Below the pieces are notes generated by a model. It made no database searches and had not been told where the DNA came from. It saw only the letters and a program-made list of their open reading frames with translations. Both the position numbers and the translations under genes were made by a program. From Mesorhizobium sp. CU3 (GTDB lineage Bacteria; Pseudomonadota; Alphaproteobacteria; Rhizobiales; Rhizobiaceae), in assembly GCF_006442965.1 (NCBI RefSeq), contig NZ_VFWX01000002.1, positions 62,001 through 126,000 on the forward strand: DNA of 64,000 bases. The letters run 5' to 3'. Positions 37,643 to 49,242 of the stretch are shown here, piece by piece; position 1 is the stretch's first letter; every line of letters begins with the position of its first letter.

Positions 37643-37957
37643 ATGATCGAAGCAGAGATCTTTCGCGCCCTCGCCGACCCGACGCGGCGCGCCGTCTATG
37701 AGCGACTGACCGCAAGCGAAATGTCGGTGTCGGAACTGCGCGCCGGCATGAGCGTGTCGCAACCGGCGGTCTCGCAGCACCTTGCCGTCTTGCGCGGCGC
37801 CGGCCTCGTCGTCGAGCGGCGCGCCGGGCGCAACGCCTATTACCGCGCCGATCCGAAAGGGCTCGATCCGCTGCTCGGCTGGATCGACCGCTACCGCGCC
37901 TTCTGGCCGGAACGCATCGAGAAGTTGAAGACCGTTCTGAAGGAAATGGACCAATGA
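37643..37957 (+). CDS. ArsR-family transcriptional regulator
   Basis: The protein has 104 residues, a single winged helix: IFRALADPTRRAVYERL, then SVSELRAGMSVSQPAVSQHLAVL as the recognition helix region and AGLVVERRAGRNAYYRADP as the wing. There are no cysteine or histidine pairs typical of metal sensors, and it ends in a helix with WPERIEKLKTVLKE, as in the SdpR/YgaV-like non-metal group that is coupled to AHSA1 genes. It overlaps the next gene by four bases. A dyad just upstream is a likely operator. Confidence 0.92.
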   Translation: MIEAEIFRALADPTRRAVYERLTASEMSVSELRAGMSVSQPAVSQHLAVLRGAGLVVERRAGRNAYYRADPKGLDPLLGWIDRYRAFWPERIEKLKTVLKEMDQ

Positions 37958-38427
37958 CGGCTATCGAACATCCTGAGACGGCGGCAGAGCCGCTCCACTT
38001 CGAATGCGATCTTCCCGATCCGCCGGAAAAGGTCTGGCGGGCGCTGAGCGAACCGGAACTGCTCGCCGCCTGGCTGATGCCGAATGACATCGAACCGCAA
38101 GCCGGCAAGCATTTTTCCTTCGCCGGGCCGGCGGCGCCGATCGAATGCCAGGTGCTCGACGCCGAGCCCGGCCGGCTGCTGCGCTTCTCCTGGCGCGAAC
38201 GGCCCGGTGCGGACGACGGCGAGCTTCCGGCCTTCGACAGCGTCGTCACCTTCACGCTGGCGCGCACCGCCGCCGGCGGCACGCATCTTCGCATCGTCCA
38301 TGACGACTTCGCGCCGGCGGCGCAGCCTGTTGCGGCCGTCTCGGGCGCCGGCTGCAGGCTTTCGCTCGATGCGCGCAAAAACCTCGTCGCCGCCAATGCG
38401 CCTTCCATGATGCTGCGCGCGGCCTGA
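37954..38427 (+). CDS. SRPBCC/AHSA1-type protein
   Basis: The protein has 157 residues with a START-like fold: FECDLPDPPEKVWRALSEPELLAAWLMP near the N-terminus is the AHSA1 (Aha1-like) signature, followed by ECQVLDAEPGRLLRFSWRE and a C-terminal helix. The family binds hydrophobic ligands or assists chaperones; this one is unassigned. The ArsR-AHSA1 pair is a common coupled module. The clpP paralogue starts 18 bp downstream. Confidence 0.88.
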   Translation: MTAIEHPETAAEPLHFECDLPDPPEKVWRALSEPELLAAWLMPNDIEPQAGKHFSFAGPAAPIECQVLDAEPGRLLRFSWRERPGADDGELPAFDSVVTFTLARTAAGGTHLRIVHDDFAPAAQPVAAVSGAGCRLSLDARKNLVAANAPSMMLRAA

Positions 38428-38445
38428 CCAGAGAGGAAATCCGTC

Positions 38446-39048
38446 ATGAGCATTGCCAATCTGGTGCCGATGGTCATCGAGCAGTCGAGCCGCGGCGAAC
38501 GCTCCTTCGATATCTTTTCGCGGCTGCTGCGCGAGCGCATCGTCTTCATCAACGGCGAGATCAACGACACCGTCTCGGCGCTGGTTTGCGCGCAGCTCCT
38601 GTCGCTGGAATCCGACCATCCCGACAAGGAGATCTCGCTCTACATCAACTCCCCCGGCGGCATGGTGACCAGCGGCTTCGCCATCTACGACACGATGCAA
38701 TACATCTCCTGTCCGGTGTCGACGGTCTGCATGGGCTTTGCCGCTTCGATGGGTTCGTTCCTCCTGATGGCCGGCCAACCGGGACGGCGCATCGCGCTGC
38801 CCAACACCCGCATTGTCCTGCACCAGCCGCTCGGCGGCTTCCAGGGCCAGGCCTCCGACATCCAGCGCCACGCCGAAGACATTGTGCGCACCAAGCAGCA
38901 TATGACCGAGCTTTACGCCAAGCATTGCGGCCGCACCTACGAGGAAGTCGAACGCACGCTCGACCGCGACTATTTCATGAGCGCCCAGGAAGCCAAGGAA
39001 TGGGGCCTCGTCGACCACGTCTACGACACTCGCAAGAAGGCGGCTTGA
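38446..39048 (+). CDS. clpP: ATP-dependent Clp protease proteolytic subunit
   Basis: The protein has 200 residues. ClpP forms double seven-membered rings that degrade substrates fed by Clp ATPases. The triad S101 (GFAASMGSF), H126 (LHQPLGG) and D175 (LDRDYFMSA) is intact and spaced as in E. coli ClpP. Neither clpX nor tig is adjacent, unlike the housekeeping clpP arrangement; instead it follows an ArsR-AHSA1 pair by 18 bases with GAGAGGAAATCC before the ATG. It is therefore probably an additional ClpP under separate control. Confidence 0.95.
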   Translation: MSIANLVPMVIEQSSRGERSFDIFSRLLRERIVFINGEINDTVSALVCAQLLSLESDHPDKEISLYINSPGGMVTSGFAIYDTMQYISCPVSTVCMGFAASMGSFLLMAGQPGRRIALPNTRIVLHQPLGGFQGQASDIQRHAEDIVRTKQHMTELYAKHCGRTYEEVERTLDRDYFMSAQEAKEWGLVDHVYDTRKKAA

Positions 39049-39116
39049 ACTCCGCGCGCAGCGATTTGATCGGCACGTGGCTGGCCTCGCTTCCGACGCG
39101 CCCCTATAGTTCGCGG

Positions 39117-39395
39117 ATGACGAGGACATCAAAACAGTTGTGCATCGCGCTCGCCGCTCTCGCCGGCGCCTTGATGGCCGGCACGACCGCCTTTGCCGAT
39201 GACAGCTCGACGCAGAAACTACCCGGCGTCAGCGGCGGCTACCGCATCGCCAAGCCGGCGCCGCAGCCGGAACCCGACGACGCGCTGCCGGCGAACAGCG
39301 ACGGTTCCTTCAAGATCGGCGACACCGATGTCAGGATCGGCGGCAGCATCACCGTCGACATGGGAACGGGCGGCACTCGCATTCCGAACCACTGA
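39117..39395 (+). CDS. Small exported protein of unknown function
   Basis: The protein has 92 residues from the ATG at 39117. Residues 1-27 form a signal peptide ending AFA. The mature part, DDSSTQKLPGVSGGYRIAK then proline-rich PAPQPEPDDALPANSD, ends in a short beta-type domain with GSFKIGDTDVRIGGSITVDMG. The last segment looks like a periplasmic beta-hairpin found in several small rhizobial proteins. No ribosome site is strong. A clear terminator follows at 39444-39480. Confidence 0.65.
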   Translation: MTRTSKQLCIALAALAGALMAGTTAFADDSSTQKLPGVSGGYRIAKPAPQPEPDDALPANSDGSFKIGDTDVRIGGSITVDMGTGGTRIPNH

Positions 39396-39443
39396 TCGTG
39401 TCTCGCGCGTTTACCCGAGCGCCAGGCACTCCCCACAAAATGT

Positions 39444-39480
39444 AAGCCCCGCCGCTGCTTCCGCAGTCCGACGGGGCTTT
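39444..39480 (+). terminator. Intrinsic terminator
   Basis: AAGCCCCG (39444-39451) pairs with CGGGGCTT (39472-39479), enclosing a smaller CTGC/GCAG stem (39455-39466 region), and is followed by TTTC. It ends the ArsR-AHSA1-clpP-secreted protein stretch. Confidence 0.75.
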
Positions 39481-40156
39481 CATGGATCTGAAATCCAACC
39501 TTGGCCGGGAGTGTACTGCCGGCGTTCTGTTTCGGATGCTGCGCGGTGTTCGACCGCGATCCGACTATCGTCTCTGATTGTAGGGAATCGGCAAGTCACG
39601 GTTTGTCGGGCTGGCGCTCACGTCTGCCCTGGCACTTATGCCCGCCGCGGCTCCATCTCGGTGTGGAGCCTCAAGGGACTGTCCGGTGGCGTCATGCTCC
39701 GCTCCTGGGTCCGTTGCGACATTGTCGTTCGAAGCGCTGATCGCTATCACCTGCGGCGTCTCGCAGGCCGCCTGTTGGGCGGCGAGGCCATCGAAAGACG
39801 GCCGGCTTCGTTGACGCTTTGAGACTGCGCCCCTCAGCCCAGCACGTCAACCGTTGAATAGCCGGTTACCGAAAAATGTGATCGCCGGGAGGTTACGTTC
39901 AGGTAAGTTGAATGCCTTCAAGAAGCGGTTCCAACGCGATTGTTGCGCGCGCTGTGTCCACAGCTTTGTCAGGAGCGTGTTCGGCCTTTGTTCTTTCCGC
40001 TTGCCCGCTCGCGCGAAAGACGGTTAAACCCATGATCGGCAACTTCCGTCGAGATTTGTGGCGTCTCTCGACGTGGCGGCAAAACTACCTACATAGAGGA
40101 TGGCCGGGAAAATCCCGCCGATCCCACGAAATCCAGACTTGAGGCGGCGACCGGCG
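39481..40156. other. Long intergenic region before uvrA
   Basis: About 680 bp lie between the terminator and uvrA. Several short open frames exist on both strands (for example plus-strand 39501-39740 and minus-strand 39565-39750), but none has a ribosome site, signal peptide or recognisable protein, and codon use is uneven. The only supported element is the SOS box at 39979-39993. The rest shows no hairpin or repeat I can support. Confidence 0.5.
39979..39993 (+). promoter_or_regulatory. Alphaproteobacterial LexA (SOS) box upstream of uvrA
   Basis: GTTC-GGCCTTT-GTTC is an exact GTTC-N7-GTTC match, 164 bp before the uvrA start and in the same orientation. uvrA is a known member of alphaproteobacterial SOS regulons. 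The distance implies a rather long 5' leader. Confidence 0.75.
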
Positions 40157-43077
<2,921 letters not shown>

Positions 43078-43078
<1 letters not shown>

Positions 43079-43488
43079 TGGCGAATAACGGCCTCGTCTC
43101 CGTCGAAAGCCGGTTCGGCGTGGCCGAAACCATCGACCGGTTGGTCGCGACCGTCACCGGCGCGGGGTTGCGTGTCTTCGCGCGCATCGACCATGCCGCT
43201 GGCGCCCATGAAGTCGGCGCTTCGCTGCGCCCGACCGAGCTTTTGATCTTCGGCCACCCGAAAGGCGGCACGCCGCTGATGCAGGATCGCCAGCTTGCCG
43301 GCATCGACCTGCCCATCAAGGCGCTGGCCTGGGAGGATGAGCAGGGCAAGGTCTGGCTGTCCTACAACGACGCGCAGTGGCTGGCTGAGCGGCATGGCCT
43401 GGGCGAGGCCAGCCGCGATGCCGTCGCGGCGATTGCAGCGGGGATGGCGAAGGTAATCGCGGCAGCCGCCGGAGCCAATCAATCATGA
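43078..43488 (+). CDS. DUF302-family protein
   Basis: The protein has 136 residues. The fold pattern of DUF302 is clear: GLVSVESRFGVAETIDRLVATV, then GLRVFARIDHAAGAHEVG, TELLIFGHPKGGTPLMQ and PIKALAWEDEQGKVWLSYND. The role is unknown; the family often binds in a TBP-like dimeric fold. It starts on the last base of the uvrA stop and ends overlapping the GNAT gene by four bases, so the three are translationally linked. Confidence 0.9.
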
Positions 43489-43943
43489 GGCTTGCCAGCC
43501 CCGACGATCTCGCTGCCATCGTCGCGCTGACCACTGACGCCTATGCCCCCTACACCGCCCTGTTCGGCGCGCCGCCGATCCCGGTGACCGAGGACTATGT
43601 GCCGCGTATCGAACGCGGCGAGGTCTGGCTGCTTGAAGACGGCTCCGATCTCGCAGGGCTGCTTGTGCTCGAGCAGCATGAAGACCACGCCATGATCTTC
43701 AGCGTCGCCGTTTCGCCTGCCTTCCAGGGCAGAAAACTCGGTATCGCGCTGCTGAACTTCGCCGACGACCAGACGCGGTCATGGGGTCTGCCGGAGGTGC
43801 GGCTTTACACCAATTCGCGCATGGAGCGGAACATCGCGCTCTATGCGGCTTACGGCTATCAGGAAACGGGTCGTCGCGCCAATCCGTACCGGCCAGGATG
43901 GATATTGGTCGACATGGTGAAGCCGGTCGCCGAGGCGGCCTGA
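43485..43943 (+). CDS. GNAT-family N-acetyltransferase
   Basis: The protein has 152 residues. The acetyl-CoA-binding region reads FSVAVSPAFQGRKLGIALLNF (about 75-92) with the QGRKLG form of the Q/RxxGxG/A motif, and LYTNSRMERNIALYAAYGYQETG gives the typical second half. The acceptor is not evident. It overlaps the DUF302 gene by ATGA and precedes the DUF72 gene by 26 bp. Confidence 0.9.
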   Translation: MRLASPDDLAAIVALTTDAYAPYTALFGAPPIPVTEDYVPRIERGEVWLLEDGSDLAGLLVLEQHEDHAMIFSVAVSPAFQGRKLGIALLNFADDQTRSWGLPEVRLYTNSRMERNIALYAAYGYQETGRRANPYRPGWILVDMVKPVAEAA

Positions 43944-43969
43944 TTGCATTTCACACCGGGAGGAAGACG

Positions 43970-44776
43970 ATGAGCAGCCAAGGAACGATCCGCTCGGGCA
44001 TGGGTGGCTGGACTTTCGAGCCCTGGGACACCTCCTTCTATCCGGACAAGCTCGCCAAGGCCAAGCAGCTGCATTACGCCAGCCGCCAGGTGCCGTCGAT
44101 CGAAGTCAACGGCACCTATTATTCCAGCTTCAAGGAGCCGACCTTTTTGAAGTGGGCGGCCGACGCGCCTGATGGTTTCGTCTTCTCGCTGAAGGGCAAC
44201 CGCTTCGTCACCAACCGCCGCGTGCTTGGCGAAGCCGGCGAATCGGTGGCACGCTTCCTCGGCTCCGGCGTCGCCGCGCTCGGCGACAAGCTCGGGCCGA
44301 TCCTGTGGCAGTTCGCGCCGACCAAGAAATTCGACGCCGACGATTTCGAAGCCTTCCTCAAGCTCCTGCCGGAAAAGCAGGACGGCGTGCCGTTGCGCCA
44401 TGCGCTGGAAGTGAGGCACGACAGTTTCATAGTGCCGGAATTTCCGGCGCTGGCGCGCAAATACAACGCCGCGATCGTCTATGCCGATCACGCGAAATAC
44501 CCGGCGATCGCCGACATCACCGGCGACTTCGTCTATTTGCGGCTGCAGACCGGCAGCGACGACAATCCCGATTGCTACACACCGAAGGGCCTCGACGAAT
44601 GGGCGGGACGAGTGAAGAGCTGGGCCGAAGGCAAGCAGCCCGCGGACCTGCCGCGCGCCGATGTCAAGACCGACGCGCCGATCAAGCCGCGCGACGTGTT
44701 CGTCTACTTCATCACCGAAGGCAAGGTGCGCGCGCCCTTCGGCGCCATGGCGATGATGAAGCGGGTGACGGGCTGA
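43970..44776 (+). CDS. DUF72-family (YecE-like) protein
   Basis: The protein has 268 residues with a TIM-barrel layout. The start at 43970 has GGGAGGAAGACG before it. Family motifs are RSGMGGWTFEPW near the N-terminus, YASRQVPSIEVNGTYYS (about 36-52), FSLKGNRFVTNRR, GPILWQFAPTKKFD (about 106-119) and LRHALEVRHDSF. The function of DUF72 is not established. It is the last gene of the uvrA stretch. Confidence 0.9.
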   Translation: MSSQGTIRSGMGGWTFEPWDTSFYPDKLAKAKQLHYASRQVPSIEVNGTYYSSFKEPTFLKWAADAPDGFVFSLKGNRFVTNRRVLGEAGESVARFLGSGVAALGDKLGPILWQFAPTKKFDADDFEAFLKLLPEKQDGVPLRHALEVRHDSFIVPEFPALARKYNAAIVYADHAKYPAIADITGDFVYLRLQTGSDDNPDCYTPKGLDEWAGRVKSWAEGKQPADLPRADVKTDAPIKPRDVFVYFITEGKVRAPFGAMAMMKRVTG

Positions 44777-44889
44777 CGCAGCCAAATCCTCACATCTTCG
44801 CGGCTATCGTAACGTAATCGATACTTCCTTGCCGCACTAATACACCTACGTCCGGTTGTAGAAGCCGCGGCGCCGGCAAGGACGCGTGT

Positions 44890-46035
44890 ATGCTGCTCGA
44901 CTATAATTCATTGCTGCTGGCCGTCGGCTTTTCAGCTGCTTGCCTGAGCATCACGCTATTCGGAACCTGGCTGGCCGCGCGCTCAGACAGGTTCCTGCTG
45001 ACCTGGGCGTTGAGCGTGCTGGTCGTCGTCGTCGAGGTCTTCGTCTATGACGCTTACATAAAAACACCAGGGTCGGCGCTCGGGGTGCTCACGCTCGGCC
45101 TGCTTTTGTTCGGCTTCTCGGTGATGCTGGGCGCCGCGCATCAGTTCAGGACTGGCCGCTCGCCTCTGCCCCGCATTGCCCTGGGCGCCGGCATCTCCTT
45201 CGCCTTCACCTTGCCGCCTATGGCGCTCGGCTATGATGGGCTGGGCTTTATAACGGAGAATTTCTTCGCGGCGCTGCTCCTGTTCGGCACCGCATATGAA
45301 TATTGGAAAGGCCGCCGGGAGGCGCCCGTCCATCTGCTTGGCATTGCGGTGCTCTACGCACTGACGGCCGCGTCCTTCGTTTTGTGCTCGGCGGTACTGG
45401 CGCTGAACGGCGAACTTGTGCTTGGCCATGCGCCGAGCAACTGGGCCGAGGACCTCAGCCTCGTCATCGTCATCGCCTCGATGACCGGCATCGGCGCGCT
45501 GTCGCTGGCGCTCAACCAGGGCCGTCTTGCCCGCCATCACAAACGCGAAGCGCTGACCGATGCTTTGACCGGACTGCTCAATCGCCGCGCGCTGTTCGAT
45601 GCGCATGGCAGCGCGCCGGTTGGCGCGTTCACCGCCGTGGTGCTGTTCGACCTCGACGGCTTCAAGGCGGTCAACGACCAGTACGGCCATGCCGCGGGCG
45701 ACGAGGTGCTGAGGGGTTTTGCCGAAGTGCTGTCGGCCAATCTGCGCCCCAACGACATTGCCGCCCGCATGGGCGGCGAGGAGTTCGCTTTGGTGCTGAA
45801 ACGCGCCTTGCCCGAGATGGTCGAGGCCACCGCCGAACGCATCCGGCTGGCCTTCGCGGCGCGCGCTGTCGAGACCGAGAGCGGCGAGTTGCGCTGCACG
45901 GTCAGCGCCGGCTTCGCCTTCGGCAGCAACGAGGGCATGAGCTTCGACAAGGTGCTCAGCGCCGCCGACAAGGCGCTCTACGCCGCGAAACGCGCCGGCC
46001 GCAACCGCGTGCTCGATTTCCGCCGCGCCGGTTGA
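44890..46035 (+). CDS. Membrane-bound diguanylate cyclase
   Basis: The protein has 381 residues. Six or seven transmembrane segments (about 1-205) precede a GGDEF domain (about 215-378). The active motif is GGEEF (295-299) and the inhibitory RxxD site is intact as R286-P-N-D289. LTDALTGLLNRRALFD opens the domain. It should make cyclic di-GMP from two GTP and be feedback-inhibited. The membrane part has no named sensor domain. It has its own upstream region of 113 bp and appears to be monocistronic. Confidence 0.95.
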   Translation: MLLDYNSLLLAVGFSAACLSITLFGTWLAARSDRFLLTWALSVLVVVVEVFVYDAYIKTPGSALGVLTLGLLLFGFSVMLGAAHQFRTGRSPLPRIALGAGISFAFTLPPMALGYDGLGFITENFFAALLLFGTAYEYWKGRREAPVHLLGIAVLYALTAASFVLCSAVLALNGELVLGHAPSNWAEDLSLVIVIASMTGIGALSLALNQGRLARHHKREALTDALTGLLNRRALFDAHGSAPVGAFTAVVLFDLDGFKAVNDQYGHAAGDEVLRGFAEVLSANLRPNDIAARMGGEEFALVLKRALPEMVEATAERIRLAFAARAVETESGELRCTVSAGFAFGSNEGMSFDKVLSAADKALYAAKRAGRNRVLDFRRAG

Positions 46036-46057
46036 ACTTTACGGCTGTATTCGCGCG

Positions 46058-46234
46058 TCAGTGATGCGAGACCACATCGTAAAAAGCGTCGAGATCGACA
46101 TAGAAAACCTTGGTCATCTCGCCCAGCAGATCGTCCTCCTCATACCCTTGCGACATCAGGATGTTGATCGCCGTCATGATATCGACGCGCTCGGTCAGGC
46201 GCCGCTTCTGATAGTCCTCGACAAAACGTTCCAT
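46058..46234 (-). CDS. Small conserved-looking acidic protein
   Basis: The protein has 58 residues from the ATG at 46234, where GGGGAAGGCG is the ribosome site. It is helical and acidic: RFVEDYQKRRLTERVDIMTA, INILMSQGYEEDDLLGEM and a C-terminal VFYVDLDAFYDVVSHH. No signal peptide, membrane segment or known domain is seen. It converges with the diguanylate cyclase gene, ending 22 bp from it. The real coding status is likely from the good start and even codon use. Confidence 0.6.
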   Translation of the reverse strand: MERFVEDYQKRRLTERVDIMTAINILMSQGYEEDDLLGEMTKVFYVDLDAFYDVVSHH

Positions 46235-46498
46235 CGCCTTCCCCTGGCAAGTCTCTTTTTTGGACGCATTGACCGACAATCACCACGGGAAGGCTAGGCA
46301 GGCTTGCTTGCGCGGAGCTTGCGGGCGGAGCCGGCACCTTCCCCTTCATTTCGCAACTCATACGGAAAGCGGCCGACTCACCAAGGCCAAGAAAAGACTA
46401 GCATGCTGTATTAAGCGCGCCAGAGTTGCTGACGGTTGAACTGGAAAATTACGGACTTGCTTTGAATTCGCGGCGCCGACCGAAGTGCGCAGCCGATT

Positions 46499-47194
46499 CT
46501 AGACAGTAAGAAACTTCCTCACATCCGCCCGGTCGAGATCTTCCGCTGGACCGGTATGCACGATCTGGCCGCGGTCCATGATGTTGACCTCGTCGGCGAG
46601 CTCGCGGCAGAAATCGAGATATTGCTCGACCAGAAGCACGGCGATGCCGGCCTGGTCGCGCAGGTAGCGGATGGCGCGGCCGATATCCTTGATGATCGAG
46701 GGCTGGATGCCCTCCGTCGGCTCGTCGAGCACAAGCAGCTTCGGCCGCATCACCAGCGCCCTGCCGATGGCGAGCTGCTGCTGTTGGCCGCCGGAAAGGT
46801 CGCCGCCGCGGCGGCCCAGCATCTGCTTCAGCACAGGAAACAATTCGAAGACGTGGGCCGGGATGTTGCGGTCGGATCGCCTGAGCGGCGCAAAGCCGGA
46901 CTCCAGGTTTTCGCGCACCGTCAGCAGCGGAAAGACCTCCCTGCCCTGCGGCACGAATGCGATGCCCGACCGGGCGCGATCATACGCCGCGCTCCGGTCG
47001 AGCGCCTTCCCCTCGAAGGCAACGCTTCCGCTCGTCAGCCGGTGATGGCCGACGATCGATCTCATCAAACTGGTCTTACCGACGCCGTTGCGGCCGAGCA
47101 CGCAGGTGATCTTGCCGGCGCCGGCCTTCAGCGAAACGCCGCGCAGCGCCTGGGCGGCGCCGTAATGCAGCGTGGCATTGGAGACTTCGAGCAT
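46499..47194 (-). CDS. urtE: Urea ABC transporter ATPase UrtE
   Basis: The protein has 231 residues, a LivF-type ATPase. Walker A is GRNGVGKTSLM (about 34-44), the signature LSGGQQQQLAIGRAL (about 137-151) and Walker B LLVLDEPTEGIQPSI. UrtE is told from LivF by the urt gene order and by segments such as NATLHYGAAQALRGVSL. It pairs with UrtD to energise urea import. It is the last gene of the operon, 70 bp after urtD. Confidence 0.94.
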   Translation of the reverse strand: MLEVSNATLHYGAAQALRGVSLKAGAGKITCVLGRNGVGKTSLMRSIVGHHRLTSGSVAFEGKALDRSAAYDRARSGIAFVPQGREVFPLLTVRENLESGFAPLRRSDRNIPAHVFELFPVLKQMLGRRGGDLSGGQQQQLAIGRALVMRPKLLVLDEPTEGIQPSIIKDIGRAIRYLRDQAGIAVLLVEQYLDFCRELADEVNIMDRGQIVHTGPAEDLDRADVRKFLTV

Positions 47195-47264
47195 GGTCAG
47201 CCCCTCCTCCAGCGCTTCAGGAACGCAAAATCGAAACGGTGGAACGGAACCCGCCAGACCATCT

Positions 47265-48011
47265 TCAGCGCCCCAGATAGACTTCGACGACGCGCTCGTC
47301 GGCCGAGACGAAATCGAGCGTGCCTTCCGACAGCACCGAGCCCTCGTGCAGGCAGGTCACCTTGACGCCTAGCTCGCGCACGAAATGCATGTCGTGTTCG
47401 ACGACCACCACGGAATGGTCGCGGGCGATATCCTTGAGCAGGCGCGCCGTCTCCTCGGTCTCCGCATCGGTCATGCCGGCGACCGGTTCGTCGACGAGCA
47501 GAAGCTTCGGGTCCTGCGCCAGCAGCATGCCGATCTCCAGCCATTGCTTCTGGCCGTGGCTGAGATTGGCTGCGAGCTCGTTGCGCTTTTCGCCGAGACG
47601 GATGATGCCGAGGATATCGTCGATGCGCCGCGTCTCGGCCGCCGCGCGGCGATGGAACAACGCTGGGAAGATCGAGCGCGGCCCCTTCAACGCCAGCATC
47701 AGATTGTCCTCGACGCTGTGGCTCTCGAAGACGGTCGGCTTCTGGAATTTGCGGCCGATGCCCATCATGGCGATCTCGGCCTCGTCATGCCGGGTGAGAT
47801 CGACCTGGCCGTCGAAGAAGACTTCGCCTTCGTCCGGTCTGGTCTTGCCGGTGACGATGTCCATCATCGTCGTCTTGCCGGCGCCGTTGGGCCCGATGAT
47901 CGCCCGCATCTCGCCCTTGTCGAGCACCAGCGACAGATTGTTGATGGCGCGAAAACCGTCGAAGGAAACCGAGACGCCGTCGAGATAGAGGATGGTGTTC
48001 GACTTGCTCAT
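47265..48011 (-). CDS. urtD: Urea ABC transporter ATPase UrtD
   Basis: The protein has 248 residues from the ATG at 48011. It is a LivG-type ATPase: Walker A GPNGAGKTTMMD (about 39-50), signature NLSHGQKQWLEIGM (LSHGQ, usual for this group), Walker B LLLVDEPVAGMTDAE and H-loop VVVVEHDMHFVREL. MGIGRKFQKPTVFES is typical of UrtD. The spacer to urtC is 7 bp, and the frame upstream of 48011 runs into urtC and is not coding. Confidence 0.94.
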   Translation of the reverse strand: MSKSNTILYLDGVSVSFDGFRAINNLSLVLDKGEMRAIIGPNGAGKTTMMDIVTGKTRPDEGEVFFDGQVDLTRHDEAEIAMMGIGRKFQKPTVFESHSVEDNLMLALKGPRSIFPALFHRRAAAETRRIDDILGIIRLGEKRNELAANLSHGQKQWLEIGMLLAQDPKLLLVDEPVAGMTDAETEETARLLKDIARDHSVVVVEHDMHFVRELGVKVTCLHEGSVLSEGTLDFVSADERVVEVYLGR

Positions 48012-48018
48012 GGGTCGC

Positions 48019-49242
48019 TCACTCCGCCGGCTGCGGTTCTGGGCCGGTCGCCGACCATGCGCCCGGCGTTCTCGCGGCCGTACGCACGATCTTCGGCTCC
48101 GGCTCCACCGGGTCGGCGCCGGCTTCCTCGGCAAGCGAGGCCGCGCGCGAAGCCTTGCCCTCGCCGCGCCAGCCGTCCCACATGCCGACGATGCCCTTGG
48201 GCAACAGCAGCGTGACGGCGACGAACAGCCCGCCAAGCGCAAACAGCCAGAATTCCGGCAGCACGCCGGTGAACCAGGATTTGCCGGCGTTGACCAAAAG
48301 CGCGCCGATGATCGGGCCGACGATGGTGCCGCGCCCGCCGACGGCGGTCCAGATCACCACCTCAATCGAGTTGGCCGGATCGAATTCGCCCGGATTGATG
48401 ATGCCGACCTGCGGCACGTAAAGCGCGCCGGCAATGCCCGCCATGACCGCCGATACGGTGAAGGCGAACAGTTTGACGTTCTCCGCCCGCCAGCCGAGGA
48501 AGCGGGTCCGGCTCTCCGCATCGCGCACCGCCATCAGCAGCTTGCCATATTTGGAGCGCACGATCGCCGCGGTGACGAAGACGGCGAGCGCCAGCGTTAC
48601 CGCGCTGGCCGCGAACAGCGCCGAGCGCGTGGCATCGGCCTGCACGTTGTAGCCCAGAATGTCCTTGAAATCAGTCAGGCCGTTATTACCGCCGAAACCC
48701 ATGTCGTTGCGGAAGAAGGCAAGCAGCAGCGCATAGGTCATCGCCTGGGTGATGATCGACAGATAGACGCCGGTGACGCGGCTGCGGAAGGCAAACCAGC
48801 CGAAGATGAAGGCGAGCAGGCCGGGCACCGCCAGCACCATCAGTGCGGCAAACCAGAAATGGTCGAAGCCGTACCAGAACCAGGGCAGTTCCTTGTAGTT
48901 CAGGAACACCATGAAGTCGGGCAGGATCGGGTTGCCGTAGACGCCGCGCGAGCCAATCTGGCGCATCAGATACATGCCCATCGCATAGCCGCCGAGCGCG
49001 AAGAAGGCGCCGTGGCCGAGCGAGAGGATGCCGCAATAGCCCCACACCAGATCGAGCGCCAGCGCCAGCAGCGCATAGCAAAGATATTTGCCGGTGAGCG
49101 CCACCATGTAGGACGGGATGTAGAAGGCGCTCGACGGCGACACAGCGAGGTTGAGCACCGGCACGATGACGGCCGCCGCCAGCAGCACGAAGATGGCAAT
49201 GGCGATGCGCCGGTCGGCGCCGAATAGGCGCTGCGCGATCAT
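48019..49242 (-). CDS. urtC: Urea ABC transporter permease UrtC
   Basis: The protein has 407 residues, a LivM-type permease with about ten helices. LDLVWGYCGILSLGHGAFFALGG-like helix pair near 65-87 is the family mark (shown here by key residues G, SLGHGAFF, GGYAMG), and VGGRGTIVGPIIGALLV lies near 315. A hydrophilic C-terminal tail (about 370-407) is longer than in LivM, as usual for UrtC. The start at 49242 overlaps the urtB stop by four bases, with GGGCGGTGGAAGC upstream. Confidence 0.94.
   Translation of the reverse strand: MIAQRLFGADRRIAIAIFVLLAAAVIVPVLNLAVSPSSAFYIPSYMVALTGKYLCYALLALALDLVWGYCGILSLGHGAFFALGGYAMGMYLMRQIGSRGVYGNPILPDFMVFLNYKELPWFWYGFDHFWFAALMVLAVPGLLAFIFGWFAFRSRVTGVYLSIITQAMTYALLLAFFRNDMGFGGNNGLTDFKDILGYNVQADATRSALFAASAVTLALAVFVTAAIVRSKYGKLLMAVRDAESRTRFLGWRAENVKLFAFTVSAVMAGIAGALYVPQVGIINPGEFDPANSIEVVIWTAVGGRGTIVGPIIGALLVNAGKSWFTGVLPEFWLFALGGLFVAVTLLLPKGIVGMWDGWRGEGKASRAASLAEEAGADPVEPEPKIVRTAARTPGAWSATGPEPQPAE

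Noticed and set aside
39501-39822. Short open frames on both strands before uvrA
   Set aside because: No ribosome site, signal peptide, domain or even codon use; they overlap one another and are probably chance.
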